A stretch of DNA of 64,000 nt from Maribacter sp. (lineage in GTDB: Bacteria > Bacteroidota > Bacteroidia > Flavobacteriales > Flavobacteriaceae): assembly GCA_024643345.1 (NCBI GenBank), contig JAHENB010000011.1, positions 26,673-90,672 on the forward strand, given 5' to 3'. Each line of letters opens with the position of its first letter. Positions within the stretch are counted from its first letter, which is position 1. Positions 8,342-16,838 of the stretch are shown in pieces. The position numbers were made by a program, and so were the translations under genes. The notes below the pieces were generated by a model. It had not been told where the DNA came from. It did not search any database and saw nothing but the letters and a program-made list of their open reading frames with translations.

Positions 8342-8667
8342 TTCTTGTATTGGAGATTAAAATTAATTATGATAGTAAAGGGTAGGATGGCCTTGTTCGG
8401 ACACATACCATGATTGGTAAATATAAGGTTTTCCTTTGATGGTTTTGTCTTACAGAGATATTCATATGGAAATCGATTAATTATATTTTAATAGGAAATT
8501 GTTGTTGAATACATATGCTTTTGTGGGATTGGCCAACAACCGGGGAAGTATTCCAAAAACTGCTTTTCATCGTTGTTGCACAATAAAATTGCCATTTAAA
8601 CTGTTTATTACCAAGCACATCCTTTACCCGGTGTGATCAATAACAACAATATACAAATAGCCACCAT
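8342..8667. other. Intergenic region, nothing recognised
   Basis: This 326-base AT-rich gap separates the divergent M20 amidohydrolase and lipoprotein genes and must hold promoters for both. I found no exact TAnnTTTG element in a convincing position, no tRNA-like fold and no open reading frame worth reporting. Confidence 0.5.
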
Positions 8668-9714
8668 ATGTTAAAGCTTGAACATTTTGTAATCCTATGC
8701 GTTTCCTTATTTATGGGAGGATGCAGCGCTACCAACCAACTGACCATGGGAGCGGTTGAGCCCGCCCGGGTGAGTATTCCCAATGAGGTAACCAAAATAG
8801 GCATCATAAACAGAAGTATCCCATCAGAAGGAAACAAGACCATCGATAAACTCGATCAAATTTTGTCTTTGGAAGGGCTTCGCTTAGACAAGGAAGGTGC
8901 TAATGCCGCGGTAACGGGGCTGTATGATGAACTCACTAGGGACGATCGTTTCGAATCGGTAGCCCTTCTCGAATCAACGGAACTAGAAAGGAAAGGTTTA
9001 GGGGTATTTCCAGCAGCTTTGAATTGGGAAACCGTAGGAGCCATTTGTGAGGCCAATGATGTAGAAGTTCTCTTTTCACTTGAATTATACGATACCGATA
9101 CACAGATCGATTATGCGACGGCCATGGTTGAGATACCCAACAATTTGGGTATCAAAGCCTCTGTTCCCGGACATAAGGTGACTTTGAACACCCTGATCAA
9201 AAGTGGCTGGCGAATTTATGATCCCCTTACCAAATCGATTTTGGATGAATGGCTGACCAATGACCGCGTTACATCACATGGCCAAGGTATCAATCCAGTA
9301 CGGGCGGTAGAGGCGGTTATCGGCAGGAAGGAAGCGGTTATGCAACAAAGTACCTATGGCGGTAATAACTACGCTTCAAGTATCAGGCCACGAAGCAAAA
9401 GAATAGCAAGGGAGTATTTTGTCAAGGGAACCGATAATTTCGTGACCGCCAAAAGAAGGGCTCAAACTGGCGACTGGGACGGTGCGGCCCAACTATGGAC
9501 GAAAGATTTGGATCATCCCAAAGCAAAGGTGGCGGGTAGGGCAAATTACAATATGGCCATTAGCAATGAAATCAACGGCAATCTGGAAAAAGCTATGGAC
9601 TTAGCCTCAAAATCATATTCCGATTACAACAACAAGGTTGCACTGCGCTATTTGAACCAGCTTCGGAACCGTTTGGCGGAAAAGGAAGAACTCCATCGAC
9701 AATTATCACGCTAA
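8668..9714 (+). CDS. Lipoprotein with C-terminal TPR-like region (DUF6340-like)
   Basis: A 348-residue lipoprotein. The lipobox MGGC places the acylated Cys at residue 19. The N-terminal half begins with a segment PARVSIPNEVTKIGIINRS that is characteristic of a Bacteroidota family annotated as DUF6340. The C-terminal third (about residues 250-340) has paired helices of the tetratricopeptide kind, including DNFVTAKRRAQTGDWDGAAQLW and MAISNEINGNLEKAMDLASKSY. The protein probably sits on the inner face of the outer membrane. No enzyme motif is visible. It converges with the photolyase gene. Confidence 0.75.
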   Translation: MLKLEHFVILCVSLFMGGCSATNQLTMGAVEPARVSIPNEVTKIGIINRSIPSEGNKTIDKLDQILSLEGLRLDKEGANAAVTGLYDELTRDDRFESVALLESTELERKGLGVFPAALNWETVGAICEANDVEVLFSLELYDTDTQIDYATAMVEIPNNLGIKASVPGHKVTLNTLIKSGWRIYDPLTKSILDEWLTNDRVTSHGQGINPVRAVEAVIGRKEAVMQQSTYGGNNYASSIRPRSKRIAREYFVKGTDNFVTAKRRAQTGDWDGAAQLWTKDLDHPKAKVAGRANYNMAISNEINGNLEKAMDLASKSYSDYNNKVALRYLNQLRNRLAEKEELHRQLSR

Positions 9715-9726
9715 AAACTAGGAATC

Positions 9727-9743
9727 AGGTATTTACAATACCT
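9727..9743. terminator. Weak bidirectional hairpin between convergent genes
   Basis: AGGTATT and AATACCT form a 7-bp stem with a TAC loop in the 36-base gap between the convergent lipoprotein and photolyase genes. The stem is AT-rich and the T run is broken, so termination is only suggested by position. Confidence 0.35.
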
Positions 9744-9750
9744 ATTCATT

Positions 9751-11061
9751 TTATCCGACCGCGGACTTATAAACTTCTAAGCAGCGTTCACGTGCCATTT
9801 TATGATCGACCATCTTGTCGGGATAACCGAACTCCTGTAATTCGGGTATCCACCGATGGATGTATTCGTGGTCCTTGTCAAACTTATCCACTTGGGTCAT
9901 GGGATTGAAAATTCGAAAATAAGGGGCGGCATCCACACCGCTACCGGCGGCCCATTGCCAGTTTCCCACATTCGAGCTCAGTTCGTAATCGAGTAATTTT
10001 TCGGCAAAGTACGCTTCTCCCCACCGCCAATCGATCAACAGGTGCTTACAGAGGAAACTGGCAACAAGCATCCGGACCCTATTGTGCATATAGCCTGTTT
10101 GGTTTAGTTCTCGCATACCAGCATCTACGAGGGTATAACCTGTTTTGCCTTGCTTCCATAGCTCAAATTCGGAAACGTTGTTGCGCCATTCGATTCGGTC
10201 GTACTTGGGCTTAAAAGAGGTGTTGACCGTTTTGGGAAAGTGCCAAAGGATTTGCATGAAGAATTCCCGCCAGATGAGTTCGCTCCAGAAGACCTCATTG
10301 GTTCCTTCAATAGCCTTTCTTACGGTCTTACGAATCGAGACCGTTCCGAATCTAAGGTGTGGCCCTAAGCGCGATGTGCCCTGATGCTTTGCCGGAAAGT
10401 TCCGCGTATTCTCATAATTATCTATGAGGGCAGGGGTAAGCGCAAAGTCGGGAACCATAATTTTGGATGGAGCGAACCCCAATTCCTCCAATGTTACGTT
10501 GGGTAGATCTGCTTGGGGCATCAAATTACCTAAATTGGCGAACGAATCATGGTGTCTTAAATTTTTGTCGGCATCGAAACGTTCCTTCCATTTGTTCTTG
10601 TACGGTGTAAAAACTACGTAGGGATTGCGATCTTCTTTGACCACTTCGTTTTTTTCAAAGATCACTTGATCCTTAAAGGTTTTAAAGGGAATACCATGGG
10701 TATCCAACAATGCCCTTATGTCATTGTCGCGTGATTGGGCATAGGGTTCATAATCATGGTTGGCATATGCCGAATCGAGGATATATTTATCCATCAAAGC
10801 TTTAAAAACTTCAACGGGTTTTCCATTAAAAAGAGCGATTGAACTGTTAAATTGTTTTTGTAAAATGCTTCTAAGCCTTTGCAAGTTTTGGTAGATAAAG
10901 GTCACTCTGGCATCTTCCCTGGGCAAACCATCCAAGATGTCTTTATCGAAAATAAAAATGGGAAGCACTTTATGAACCCCGTTCAAAGCCTCAAAAAGAC
11001 CAACATTATCATCGAGGCGCAGGTCTCTACGAAACCAGAAAATCGAAATTTTTTCTTTCAT
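9751..11061 (-). CDS. phrB: Deoxyribodipyrimidine photolyase
   Basis: A 436-residue class I CPD photolyase/cryptochrome-family flavoprotein that repairs UV-induced pyrimidine dimers with blue light. The N-terminal antenna domain starts ISIFWFRRDLRLDDNVGL. The FAD-binding helical domain carries TSRLGPHLRFGTVSIR, WSELIWREFFMQI, and the signature TGYTLVDAGMRELNQTGYMHNRVRM. The WQWAAGSGVDAAPYFRIFNP stretch is typical of photolyases and argues against a plain cryptochrome. It ends the minus-strand unit SRPBCC-SDR-photolyase, a grouping seen in light-responsive gene sets, which supports a photo-protection role. Confidence 0.95.
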   Translation of the reverse strand: MKEKISIFWFRRDLRLDDNVGLFEALNGVHKVLPIFIFDKDILDGLPREDARVTFIYQNLQRLRSILQKQFNSSIALFNGKPVEVFKALMDKYILDSAYANHDYEPYAQSRDNDIRALLDTHGIPFKTFKDQVIFEKNEVVKEDRNPYVVFTPYKNKWKERFDADKNLRHHDSFANLGNLMPQADLPNVTLEELGFAPSKIMVPDFALTPALIDNYENTRNFPAKHQGTSRLGPHLRFGTVSIRKTVRKAIEGTNEVFWSELIWREFFMQILWHFPKTVNTSFKPKYDRIEWRNNVSEFELWKQGKTGYTLVDAGMRELNQTGYMHNRVRMLVASFLCKHLLIDWRWGEAYFAEKLLDYELSSNVGNWQWAAGSGVDAAPYFRIFNPMTQVDKFDKDHEYIHRWIPELQEFGYPDKMVDHKMARERCLEVYKSAVG

Positions 11062-11216
11062 TTATTTCCCAAATACATGGTGTTTTCCATAAAAGTATAT
11101 AAATAAAGCATTTGTATTATCTGTTGACGGGGCTTTTAAAAGTAATGTAGTCTGAATGGTAAATACAATTAAATTTAATGGCCCTGAAAACCAATCAGAC
11201 CTTGGAAATATCGATT

Positions 11217-11909
11217 TTAGTTCACATTCAAATTTCCTATACCTCCGTCTACGCCCACTATCTGACCGGTCATCCAGGTACTTCGGTCACTTAAAAGGAA
11301 GACGGCAATATTGGCAATATCCTCAGCCGTACCGACTCTTTTGAGCGGATGGCGTTCTGCCATCATTTCGCGTTTCTTGTCATTGTTCAACAAACGGCCC
11401 GCTAGTGGGGTATCGACCAATGAAGGCGCTATGACGTTCACCCTCAGTCTTGGGGCATATTCTGCTGCCATAGACTTCGCAAAGCCCTCTATGGCGCCTT
11501 TTGCAGAGGCCACACTGGTATGGAAGGGCATTCCGGTACCTACCGCAACGGTGCTGAACAAAACCACGCTTGCGCCATCGGCCAATTTCGGTAAAACGGT
11601 TTTCATCACCTTGACCATGCTGAAGAAATTGATTTTCATGTCTTCATGAAAAGTGTCCAGGGACATCATTTTGAAGGGCTTCAGGTTGATGCTTCCCGGG
11701 CAATAGACAAATCCGTGCAGCTCATCCGGTAATAAGGAAATATCCAAATCGTCGGATGTCGCATCAAAAGGGATATGGCTTCCCGAAAGTCCACTCAAGC
11801 CTTCCTTGCTCCTAGAGGCGATAAAGAGATTGTTGTCTTTTTGCAGCTGTTGCGCTATTGAAAGGCCAATACCGTGAGAGCCGCCGATCAGCAATATATT
11901 TTTGCTCAT
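11217..11909 (-). CDS. SDR-fold protein lacking the catalytic Tyr
   Basis: A 230-residue short-chain dehydrogenase/reductase-fold protein. The nucleotide-binding motif GGSHGIG (residues 9-15) and the C-terminal GQIVGVDGGIG are canonical. The catalytic YxxxK motif reads V133-A-S-A-K137, so Lys is kept but the essential Tyr is Val; a Ser at 119 occupies the third triad position. Catalysis would have to be altered or absent. It lies 5 bases after the SRPBCC gene and upstream of photolyase, in a probable light-stress operon. It may act as an NAD(P)-binding regulator or a non-standard reductase; this is inference. Confidence 0.82.
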   Translation of the reverse strand: MSKNILLIGGSHGIGLSIAQQLQKDNNLFIASRSKEGLSGLSGSHIPFDATSDDLDISLLPDELHGFVYCPGSINLKPFKMMSLDTFHEDMKINFFSMVKVMKTVLPKLADGASVVLFSTVAVGTGMPFHTSVASAKGAIEGFAKSMAAEYAPRLRVNVIAPSLVDTPLAGRLLNNDKKREMMAERHPLKRVGTAEDIANIAVFLLSDRSTWMTGQIVGVDGGIGNLNVN

Positions 11910-11914
11910 TGATT

Positions 11915-12412
11915 CTAAATGGTTTTAAATTGGAGTTCTTTGGGGCTGTTTTCAACAGTCCCAAAAAGGTCGATCAGTTTTTGTTCCCTAAACGAAAAAA
12001 TTTCCTTCAATTGTTTTTTTATCAAAATGGGGTGCGCTAGTTGGCCCAAAATCCCAAAGGGAATTTTGTAATCTATGATATCTTCCATCAAAACCCCGCC
12101 TTTGATCGATTGGAGGAAATGTTTGTGGTGCCAGAGCGCATAAGGCCCAAAACGCTGCTCATCAACGAAATATTCTCCCTCCTTCACATGGGTGATCTCG
12201 GTGACCCATTTGGTGGTATAACCGAGGAAGGGCGAAACCTTGTATTGAATGATCTGGCCGGGGAACATTGGCCTATCGGCACCGGAAAGAATATTAAAGC
12301 CCATATGTTCGGGGGTAATTACCTTTAGGTTGGCAGGGTCGGAGAGAAAATCCCATGCTTGTTGTTGGGTGATGGGCAAAGATTGCTTTGAATACAATTG
12401 ATACAGCTTCAT
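11915..12412 (-). CDS. SRPBCC (START-like) family protein
   Basis: A 165-residue ligand-binding-fold protein of the SRPBCC superfamily, the group often labelled cell division inhibitor or cyclase. Markers are LPITQQQAWDFLSDPANLKVITP, the central strand MFPGQIIQYKVSPFLGY, the WHHKHFL segment, and the long C-terminal helix IKKQLKEIFSFREQKLIDLF. I chose the ATG at 12412 rather than the TTG-type start at 12454 because an exact -7 element (12427-12434) lies inside the longer version. It is the first gene of the SRPBCC-SDR-photolyase unit. Homologues are frequently encoded with photolyases, but no biochemical role is known. Confidence 0.85.
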   Translation of the reverse strand: MKLYQLYSKQSLPITQQQAWDFLSDPANLKVITPEHMGFNILSGADRPMFPGQIIQYKVSPFLGYTTKWVTEITHVKEGEYFVDEQRFGPYALWHHKHFLQSIKGGVLMEDIIDYKIPFGILGQLAHPILIKKQLKEIFSFREQKLIDLFGTVENSPKELQFKTI

Positions 12413-12426
12413 GATGGCGTTTTGTA

Positions 12427-12454
12427 CAAAGATAGGGGCAATAATGTTTAACAA
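12427..12454 (-). promoter_or_regulatory. Promoter of the SRPBCC-SDR-photolyase operon
   Basis: Read on the minus strand, TTG at 12454-12452, a 17-base spacer, then TATCTTTG at 12434-12427 form a full-match Bacteroidota sigma-ABfr promoter. It ends 14 bases before the ATG at 12412 and so fixes that start codon. Confidence 0.75.
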
Positions 12455-12597
12455 AAATTAATTAAAGTTAAACAATTAATAATTTTGTAAACCGATGAAT
12501 ACATCAATTTATCCGATGAACGGCAACTCCATCGGAATTGATGGTTGAACTCATAGGATGTTGCCGCAATTTTGTAAATTTCAACGATAATTTATTT

Positions 12598-13749
12598 ATG
12601 AAAAAAACACTTGTTTTTTTGTTGCTTTCTTTTGTGCTGCACCACTTGCCTGCCCAATCAAACCTGACCCAATTGGGACAGCTTCCCGATGCCGTTTTTG
12701 AAAGCTCGGGCCTTATTTTCCTCAATGGCAAATTGATCACCCATAACGATTCGGGAAATACGCCGCAGCTCTTTGAAATCGACACTGTTTCTTTGGAAAT
12801 AACGCGCACGATAACGATTACAAATGCGAACAACATCGATTGGGAAGATATTGCCCAGGATGACACCTATATCTACATTGGCGATATCGGAAATAACCTG
12901 GGTACCCGACGTGACCTGACCATCTACCGCATCCCAAAAAGCATCTTTGCACAGTCGGATACCGTGAGTGCAGAAAAAATTGATTTTTCCTATGAAGATC
13001 AGACCGATTTTAGCGATAGTGGCAACAGTGATTGGGATGCCGAGGCCATTTTTGTACTCGACGAACAATTGGTACTTCTTACAAAGCAATGGAAAACCAA
13101 CGGCACGTTGGCCTATGCGTTTCCAAAAGTCCCGGGCACTTACTCCGCCATAAGGCTCGATGGTTTTGCCCCTGAAGGTTTGGTTACGGCCGCCACCTAT
13201 AACCCGCTCACTAAAACCCTTTATCTTTTGGGATACACTTCGGTATTGGAGCCCTTTGTTTTTCGCGTTACCGGCCTTTTGCCAAACGCAATTTTCGGTG
13301 GGGATATCACCAAGGTCAATATCGATTTGGGATTTGCCCAAGCCGAGGGGATTGCCTATACCGACGGTAACCGTTATTTGATTTCTACCGAAGAATTTAC
13401 GCTGGAAAGCCCAATGATCAATTTGCCATCACTACTATTTGCCTTTACGGCTGATGACGTGCCCAATAACAATACAGTTCCGGATCCAGATCTCGAACCC
13501 AAGCCAGGGGTAGATTCCTTGATCCTATTCGGAAACAAAGGTGCCAATTTGTTGGAATACCGAATGTCGACGAACAAACCGGTACTTGGCCAAGCCGTCT
13601 TCGATATCTCGGGAAAAAGGATCCGCTTTAACACGGGGTCTGATGTCACCCCCGATTATATAGACATTTCTACTTTGAGAACCGCGATTTATTATCTCGC
13701 CCTATATTTGCCCGATGAGGTTTTGACCAAAGCTTTCGCCAAATATTGA
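12598..13749 (+). CDS. Exported protein with beta-propeller-like body and T9SS C-terminal domain
   Basis: A 383-residue exported protein. The start at 12598 gives a clear Sec signal peptide (KKTLVFLLLSFVLHHLPAQ); the longer frame from 12538 adds an unneeded leader. The body has repeated beta-rich units such as GKLITHNDSGNTPQLFEID, IDWEDIAQDDTYIYIGDIGNN and GYTSVLEPFVFRVTGLLP. This suggests a six-bladed propeller of the SdiA-regulated/esterase-like type with acidic metal-like loops. A Pro-rich acidic linker (VPDPDLEPKPGVD) precedes a C-terminal domain of about 75 residues ending KAFAKY, compatible with a type A type IX sorting domain. It is probably secreted or on the surface. Enzyme activity is not evident. 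Confidence 0.75.
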   Translation: MKKTLVFLLLSFVLHHLPAQSNLTQLGQLPDAVFESSGLIFLNGKLITHNDSGNTPQLFEIDTVSLEITRTITITNANNIDWEDIAQDDTYIYIGDIGNNLGTRRDLTIYRIPKSIFAQSDTVSAEKIDFSYEDQTDFSDSGNSDWDAEAIFVLDEQLVLLTKQWKTNGTLAYAFPKVPGTYSAIRLDGFAPEGLVTAATYNPLTKTLYLLGYTSVLEPFVFRVTGLLPNAIFGGDITKVNIDLGFAQAEGIAYTDGNRYLISTEEFTLESPMINLPSLLFAFTADDVPNNNTVPDPDLEPKPGVDSLILFGNKGANLLEYRMSTNKPVLGQAVFDISGKRIRFNTGSDVTPDYIDISTLRTAIYYLALYLPDEVLTKAFAKY

Positions 13750-13807
13750 ACCATTCTGGGATACTTTATTTAAGAAGATCTTAACAAATGCCCCTTTGGT
13801 TTATATC

Positions 13808-13815
13808 TAGTTTTG
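13808..13815 (+). promoter_or_regulatory. Bacteroidota -7 element
   Basis: TAGTTTTG fits TAnnTTTG and ends 25 bases before the DUF2911 start at 13841. No TTG at the usual 17-23 base spacing was found. Confidence 0.5.
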
Positions 13816-13840
13816 TAAAAACCTTAAAAGCGAATTACCA

Positions 13841-14686
13841 ATGAAAAAATTTTCACTACTTTTTATTATTTTGATGGGTGTATTTACGGCCCAGGCACAA
13901 ATCAACACACCGGCACCAAGCCCGTTCTCAAAATTGGAACAAAAAGTTGGCTTATCCGATGTAACGGTAGCATATTCCAGACCGTCGATGCGTGGTAGAA
14001 CCATTTTCGGGGATTTGGTTCCCTACGACCAATTGTGGCGAACCGGTGCAAATTCCTATACCCTGATTTCGTTTAGTACAGATGTCAAGATTGACGGCAA
14101 GGACGTAAAAGCCGGTACCTATTCCATTTTTACAAAACCCGGAAAAACGTCTTGGGAAGTTTTCTTCTATACCGATACCCAAGGAGGCGGAACCCCAAGC
14201 GATTGGGACGATAACAAAGTAGTCGCAAAGGTAACCGTTCCGGTAAACCAAATGCAAACAGCTGTGGAAACCTTTACCATCGACATAGACGACTTAAACG
14301 ACAATGGAGCGACCTTAGGCATGCTTTGGGAAAAAACCTATGTAGGCGTGAAATTTGAGGTTCCTACAGATGCCATGGTTACCGCCTCAATCGATAAGGT
14401 AATGGCAGGTCCCGGAGCAGGCGATTATTATGCCGCAGCGGTATATTATTTGAACGCCAACAAGGATATATCCAAAGCCAAGGAGTGGATGGAAAAAGCC
14501 ATGTCTATGACAGAGAAGCCGGCATATTGGCAACTTCGCCAACAATCGTTGATCTATGCCAAAGCAGGGGACAAAAAAGCCGCCATTGAATCGGCCAAAA
14601 AATCATTGGCCGCTGCTGAAACTGCGGGCAATATGGATTATGTGAAGATGAACAAGGATTCCCTAAAAGAATGGGGAGCCATGTAG
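13841..14686 (+). CDS. DUF2911 domain protein with TPR-like tail
   Basis: A 281-residue exported protein with a Sec signal (KKFSLLFIILMGVFTAQAQ). The DUF2911 domain spans roughly residues 25-180, with family markers SDVTVAYSRPSMRGRTIFG, PYDQLWRTGANSYT, and KAGTYSIFTKPGKTSWEVF. Residues 195-281 form helical hairpins resembling two TPR units (YYAAAVYYLNANKDISKAKEWMEKA; AKAGDKKAAIESAKKSLAAAE). The family is common in Bacteroidota and has no established function. A -7 element upstream and a strong terminator downstream mark it as a single-gene transcript. Confidence 0.9.
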   Translation: MKKFSLLFIILMGVFTAQAQINTPAPSPFSKLEQKVGLSDVTVAYSRPSMRGRTIFGDLVPYDQLWRTGANSYTLISFSTDVKIDGKDVKAGTYSIFTKPGKTSWEVFFYTDTQGGGTPSDWDDNKVVAKVTVPVNQMQTAVETFTIDIDDLNDNGATLGMLWEKTYVGVKFEVPTDAMVTASIDKVMAGPGAGDYYAAAVYYLNANKDISKAKEWMEKAMSMTEKPAYWQLRQQSLIYAKAGDKKAAIESAKKSLAAAETAGNMDYVKMNKDSLKEWGAM

Positions 14687-14706
14687 GCCAGTATTTTACT
14701 TTTTTA

Positions 14707-14735
14707 AAATCCCGGAAGGTTACTTCCGGGATTTT
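14707..14735 (+). terminator. Rho-independent terminator
   Basis: A perfect 12-bp stem (arms 14707-14718 and 14723-14734) with a GTTA tetraloop and a trailing T run stands 20 bases after the DUF2911 stop. The arms hold the GC block CCCGGAAG. It is the clearest intrinsic terminator in the window and could also act on the minus strand. Confidence 0.88.
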
Positions 14736-15001
14736 TGCTTTATAGTGCTAGGTTAGCCTCAATAATTCCCATGTAAAGTCAGTGATATCGACATCTTTCC
14801 TTGGGCAATCTGATCCATCAAAGCTGTATCTTTTTTATAAAGATCAAACGGCACTCGGTTTTTTTTAAACCTTTTGAACATCAAGAGTAGTAATGCGCGG
14901 GATAAATTTGGTAGACCGATTTCCAGTATTATTCTTTAAGGGTGTTCGCCAAGTTTTTACGTTAATGGCCAGAGCTATTGCCATACGACATACAATTTTT
15001 C
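14736..15001. other. Gap downstream of the SSS symporter; only short unrecognised frames
   Basis: Together with the terminator this is a gene-free stretch of 315 bases. On the minus strand, downstream of the symporter stop, an ATG at 14881 opens a 40-codon frame ending at 14759 (begins MFKRFKKNRVPFDLYKKD). Another ATG near 14990 opens a 39-codon frame in a different phase. The first has plausible codon use and a basic start, but no similarity I recognise. Either could be a small protein or gene debris. Confidence 0.35.
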
Positions 15002-16735
15002 CTAAGTCTTGATCGGAGGATTTCTTAACAATCGATCAAATCCTTCAAAGGCCATGGCAAGAAGGATTACGAGTCCGGAACCGATAAAATTTAGCCACAG
15101 ATAGCCCAATTTTTCCTGTCCGGAAGGATAGATATGGATCAGATAATAGTAGATGATACAGACAATAAGTTGCGTGAGTATGGCCGCAAAGAACACGGCA
15201 TTTCCCTTAACGAATTTAAAGAAGAAAGCCAATAGGAAGATGCCAAGGACGTTCCCGTAAAAAATGGAGCCTATAATGTTCACCAATTGGATCAAATTGT
15301 CAAATAGACTGGCGACGCAGGCAATGGAAATGGCTATAACACCCCACAAAAGGGTAAATCCCTTTGAAACCACAACATAATGGTTTTGGCTAAAATTTCC
15401 TTTTCGGTTACGTTTATATAAATCAAGAGCCGTAATCGTACCCAAGGCGTTCAGTTCCGAGGCGGTGGATGACATGGCAGCCGATAATATCACGGCCAAC
15501 AGCAGTCCAATGAGTCCTTTAGGCAGGTTATGAAGAATAAAATGGATGAACACGTAATCTTTGTCATTGGTTTCGGCGGAACCGTCGGCCTGCTTGATCA
15601 TCGCCCTAGCGGCAGAACGATTCGTACTGTCTTTTTTATTGATGTCGATAATGTGCAATTTGGCCTCTTCTACTGCAGTATACTCCTTTATTTCCAAGGC
15701 TGCGGAAAATTTATTCTGCGCCATTTTTTTTTCCATTTCCAATTCCCTATGGCTTTTTTCCAACAGCTGATAAGCTTCAGCATAGGAAGACTCCATTACG
15801 GCGGTGGTCGCTGCAGGGTTAAAGTTCAGGGGTGATTCGTTGTATTGGTAGAACACAAACACCATAACGCCCACCAAAAGAATAAAGAATTGCATTGGGA
15901 TTTTGAAAATCCCATTGAAAACGAGCCCTAGCTGACTTTCCCTCAACGATCTTCCCGTCAAGTAGCGCTGCACTTGGCTTTGGTCGGTTCCGAAGTAGGC
16001 CAGGGCCAAGAAAAGACCTCCTGTGATACCGCTCCAAAAGGTATACCTGCTCTTTGGATCTAAACTAAAATCCAAGATTTCCAATTTATTGCTCGCCCCC
16101 GCTATTTTAAGGGCTTTGCTAAAGGTGATATCGGCGGGCAGATAACCCAAAATGTAAAAGAAAGTGATGAACATCCCGGTCATGATCACGAACATCTGTT
16201 GTTTTTGTGTCATGCTTACCGCCTTGGTACCTCCGGAAACCGTATATATGATGACAAGAATGCCAATCATAATATTCAAGGTACGCAGATCCCATCCCAA
16301 TACGGCAGATAAGATGATGGATGGAGCATAAATGGTAATCCCAGCGGCCAGGCCCCTTTGAATAAGAAATAGGAAGGCAGCTAAGGAACGGGTTTTGAGG
16401 TCAAAGCGGTTCTCCAGGAACTCATAGGCCGTATATACTTGTAATTTATGGTATATGGGTAGAAATACCATACAAATGATGATCATGGCGATAGGAAGGC
16501 CAAAGTAAAATTGAACGAAACCCATTCCATCATGAAAGGCTTGGCCGGGTGTAGACAGAAAAGTAATAGCGCTGGCCTGGGTTGCCATCACGGAGAGCCC
16601 TATCGTCCACCACTTGGCGTCCTTACCACCACCAACATATTCTTCAACATTTTGTCTGCCCCTGGTCTTATAGACCCCGTAACTGACAATAAATAAAAGT
16701 GTTCCCGACAATATGATCCAATCCAGTGCTCCCAT
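15002..16735 (-). CDS. Sodium:solute symporter, SSS family
   Basis: A 577-residue inner-membrane transporter with about 13-14 helices of the sodium:solute symporter (SSS/SLC5, LeuT-fold) family. Markers are the N-terminal DWIILSGTLLFIVSYGVYKTRGR, the Na-site region WWTIGLSVMATQASAITFLSTPGQA, and ALAYFGTDQSQVQRYLTGRS. Residues about 310-385 form a long charged cytoplasmic or periplasmic insert between helices, larger than in typical SGLT-like members. It is preceded without a gap by a 33-residue membrane peptide gene and then by a PIG-L gene. The substrate is probably a sugar, amino sugar or derived acid released by the PIG-L enzyme; this is inference. Confidence 0.93.
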   Translation of the reverse strand: MGALDWIILSGTLLFIVSYGVYKTRGRQNVEEYVGGGKDAKWWTIGLSVMATQASAITFLSTPGQAFHDGMGFVQFYFGLPIAMIIICMVFLPIYHKLQVYTAYEFLENRFDLKTRSLAAFLFLIQRGLAAGITIYAPSIILSAVLGWDLRTLNIMIGILVIIYTVSGGTKAVSMTQKQQMFVIMTGMFITFFYILGYLPADITFSKALKIAGASNKLEILDFSLDPKSRYTFWSGITGGLFLALAYFGTDQSQVQRYLTGRSLRESQLGLVFNGIFKIPMQFFILLVGVMVFVFYQYNESPLNFNPAATTAVMESSYAEAYQLLEKSHRELEMEKKMAQNKFSAALEIKEYTAVEEAKLHIIDINKKDSTNRSAARAMIKQADGSAETNDKDYVFIHFILHNLPKGLIGLLLAVILSAAMSSTASELNALGTITALDLYKRNRKGNFSQNHYVVVSKGFTLLWGVIAISIACVASLFDNLIQLVNIIGSIFYGNVLGIFLLAFFFKFVKGNAVFFAAILTQLIVCIIYYYLIHIYPSGQEKLGYLWLNFIGSGLVILLAMAFEGFDRLLRNPPIKT

Positions 16736-16837
16736 TTAGGTAAAGGCTGTCATTAAATAACCAAACAGGAGAACGTAAAGCACGTTTAGGATCACGACCA
16801 CGGTATACATTCTTTTCCAGATAAATTTTTCTTCCAT
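16736..16837 (-). CDS. 33-residue single-pass membrane peptide
   Basis: This small frame encodes MEEKFIWKRMYTVVVILNVL followed by 13 more residues ending MTAFT. One membrane helix spans about residues 11-31, preceded by a charged N-terminus. Its ATG lies one base after the PIG-L stop (TAA at 16841-16839). Its TAA (16738-16736) directly abuts the ATG of the SSS symporter. Such exact packing in an operon argues for a real gene and not chance. It is a candidate small subunit or chaperone for the symporter. No family name can be given. Confidence 0.65.
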   Translation of the reverse strand: MEEKFIWKRMYTVVVILNVLYVLLFGYLMTAFT

Positions 16838-16838
16838 G

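Noticed and set aside
9751..11061. Cryptochrome rather than photolyase
   Set aside because: The WQWAAGSGVDAAPYFRIFNP region and total length fit DNA photolyases, and no C-terminal extension is present.
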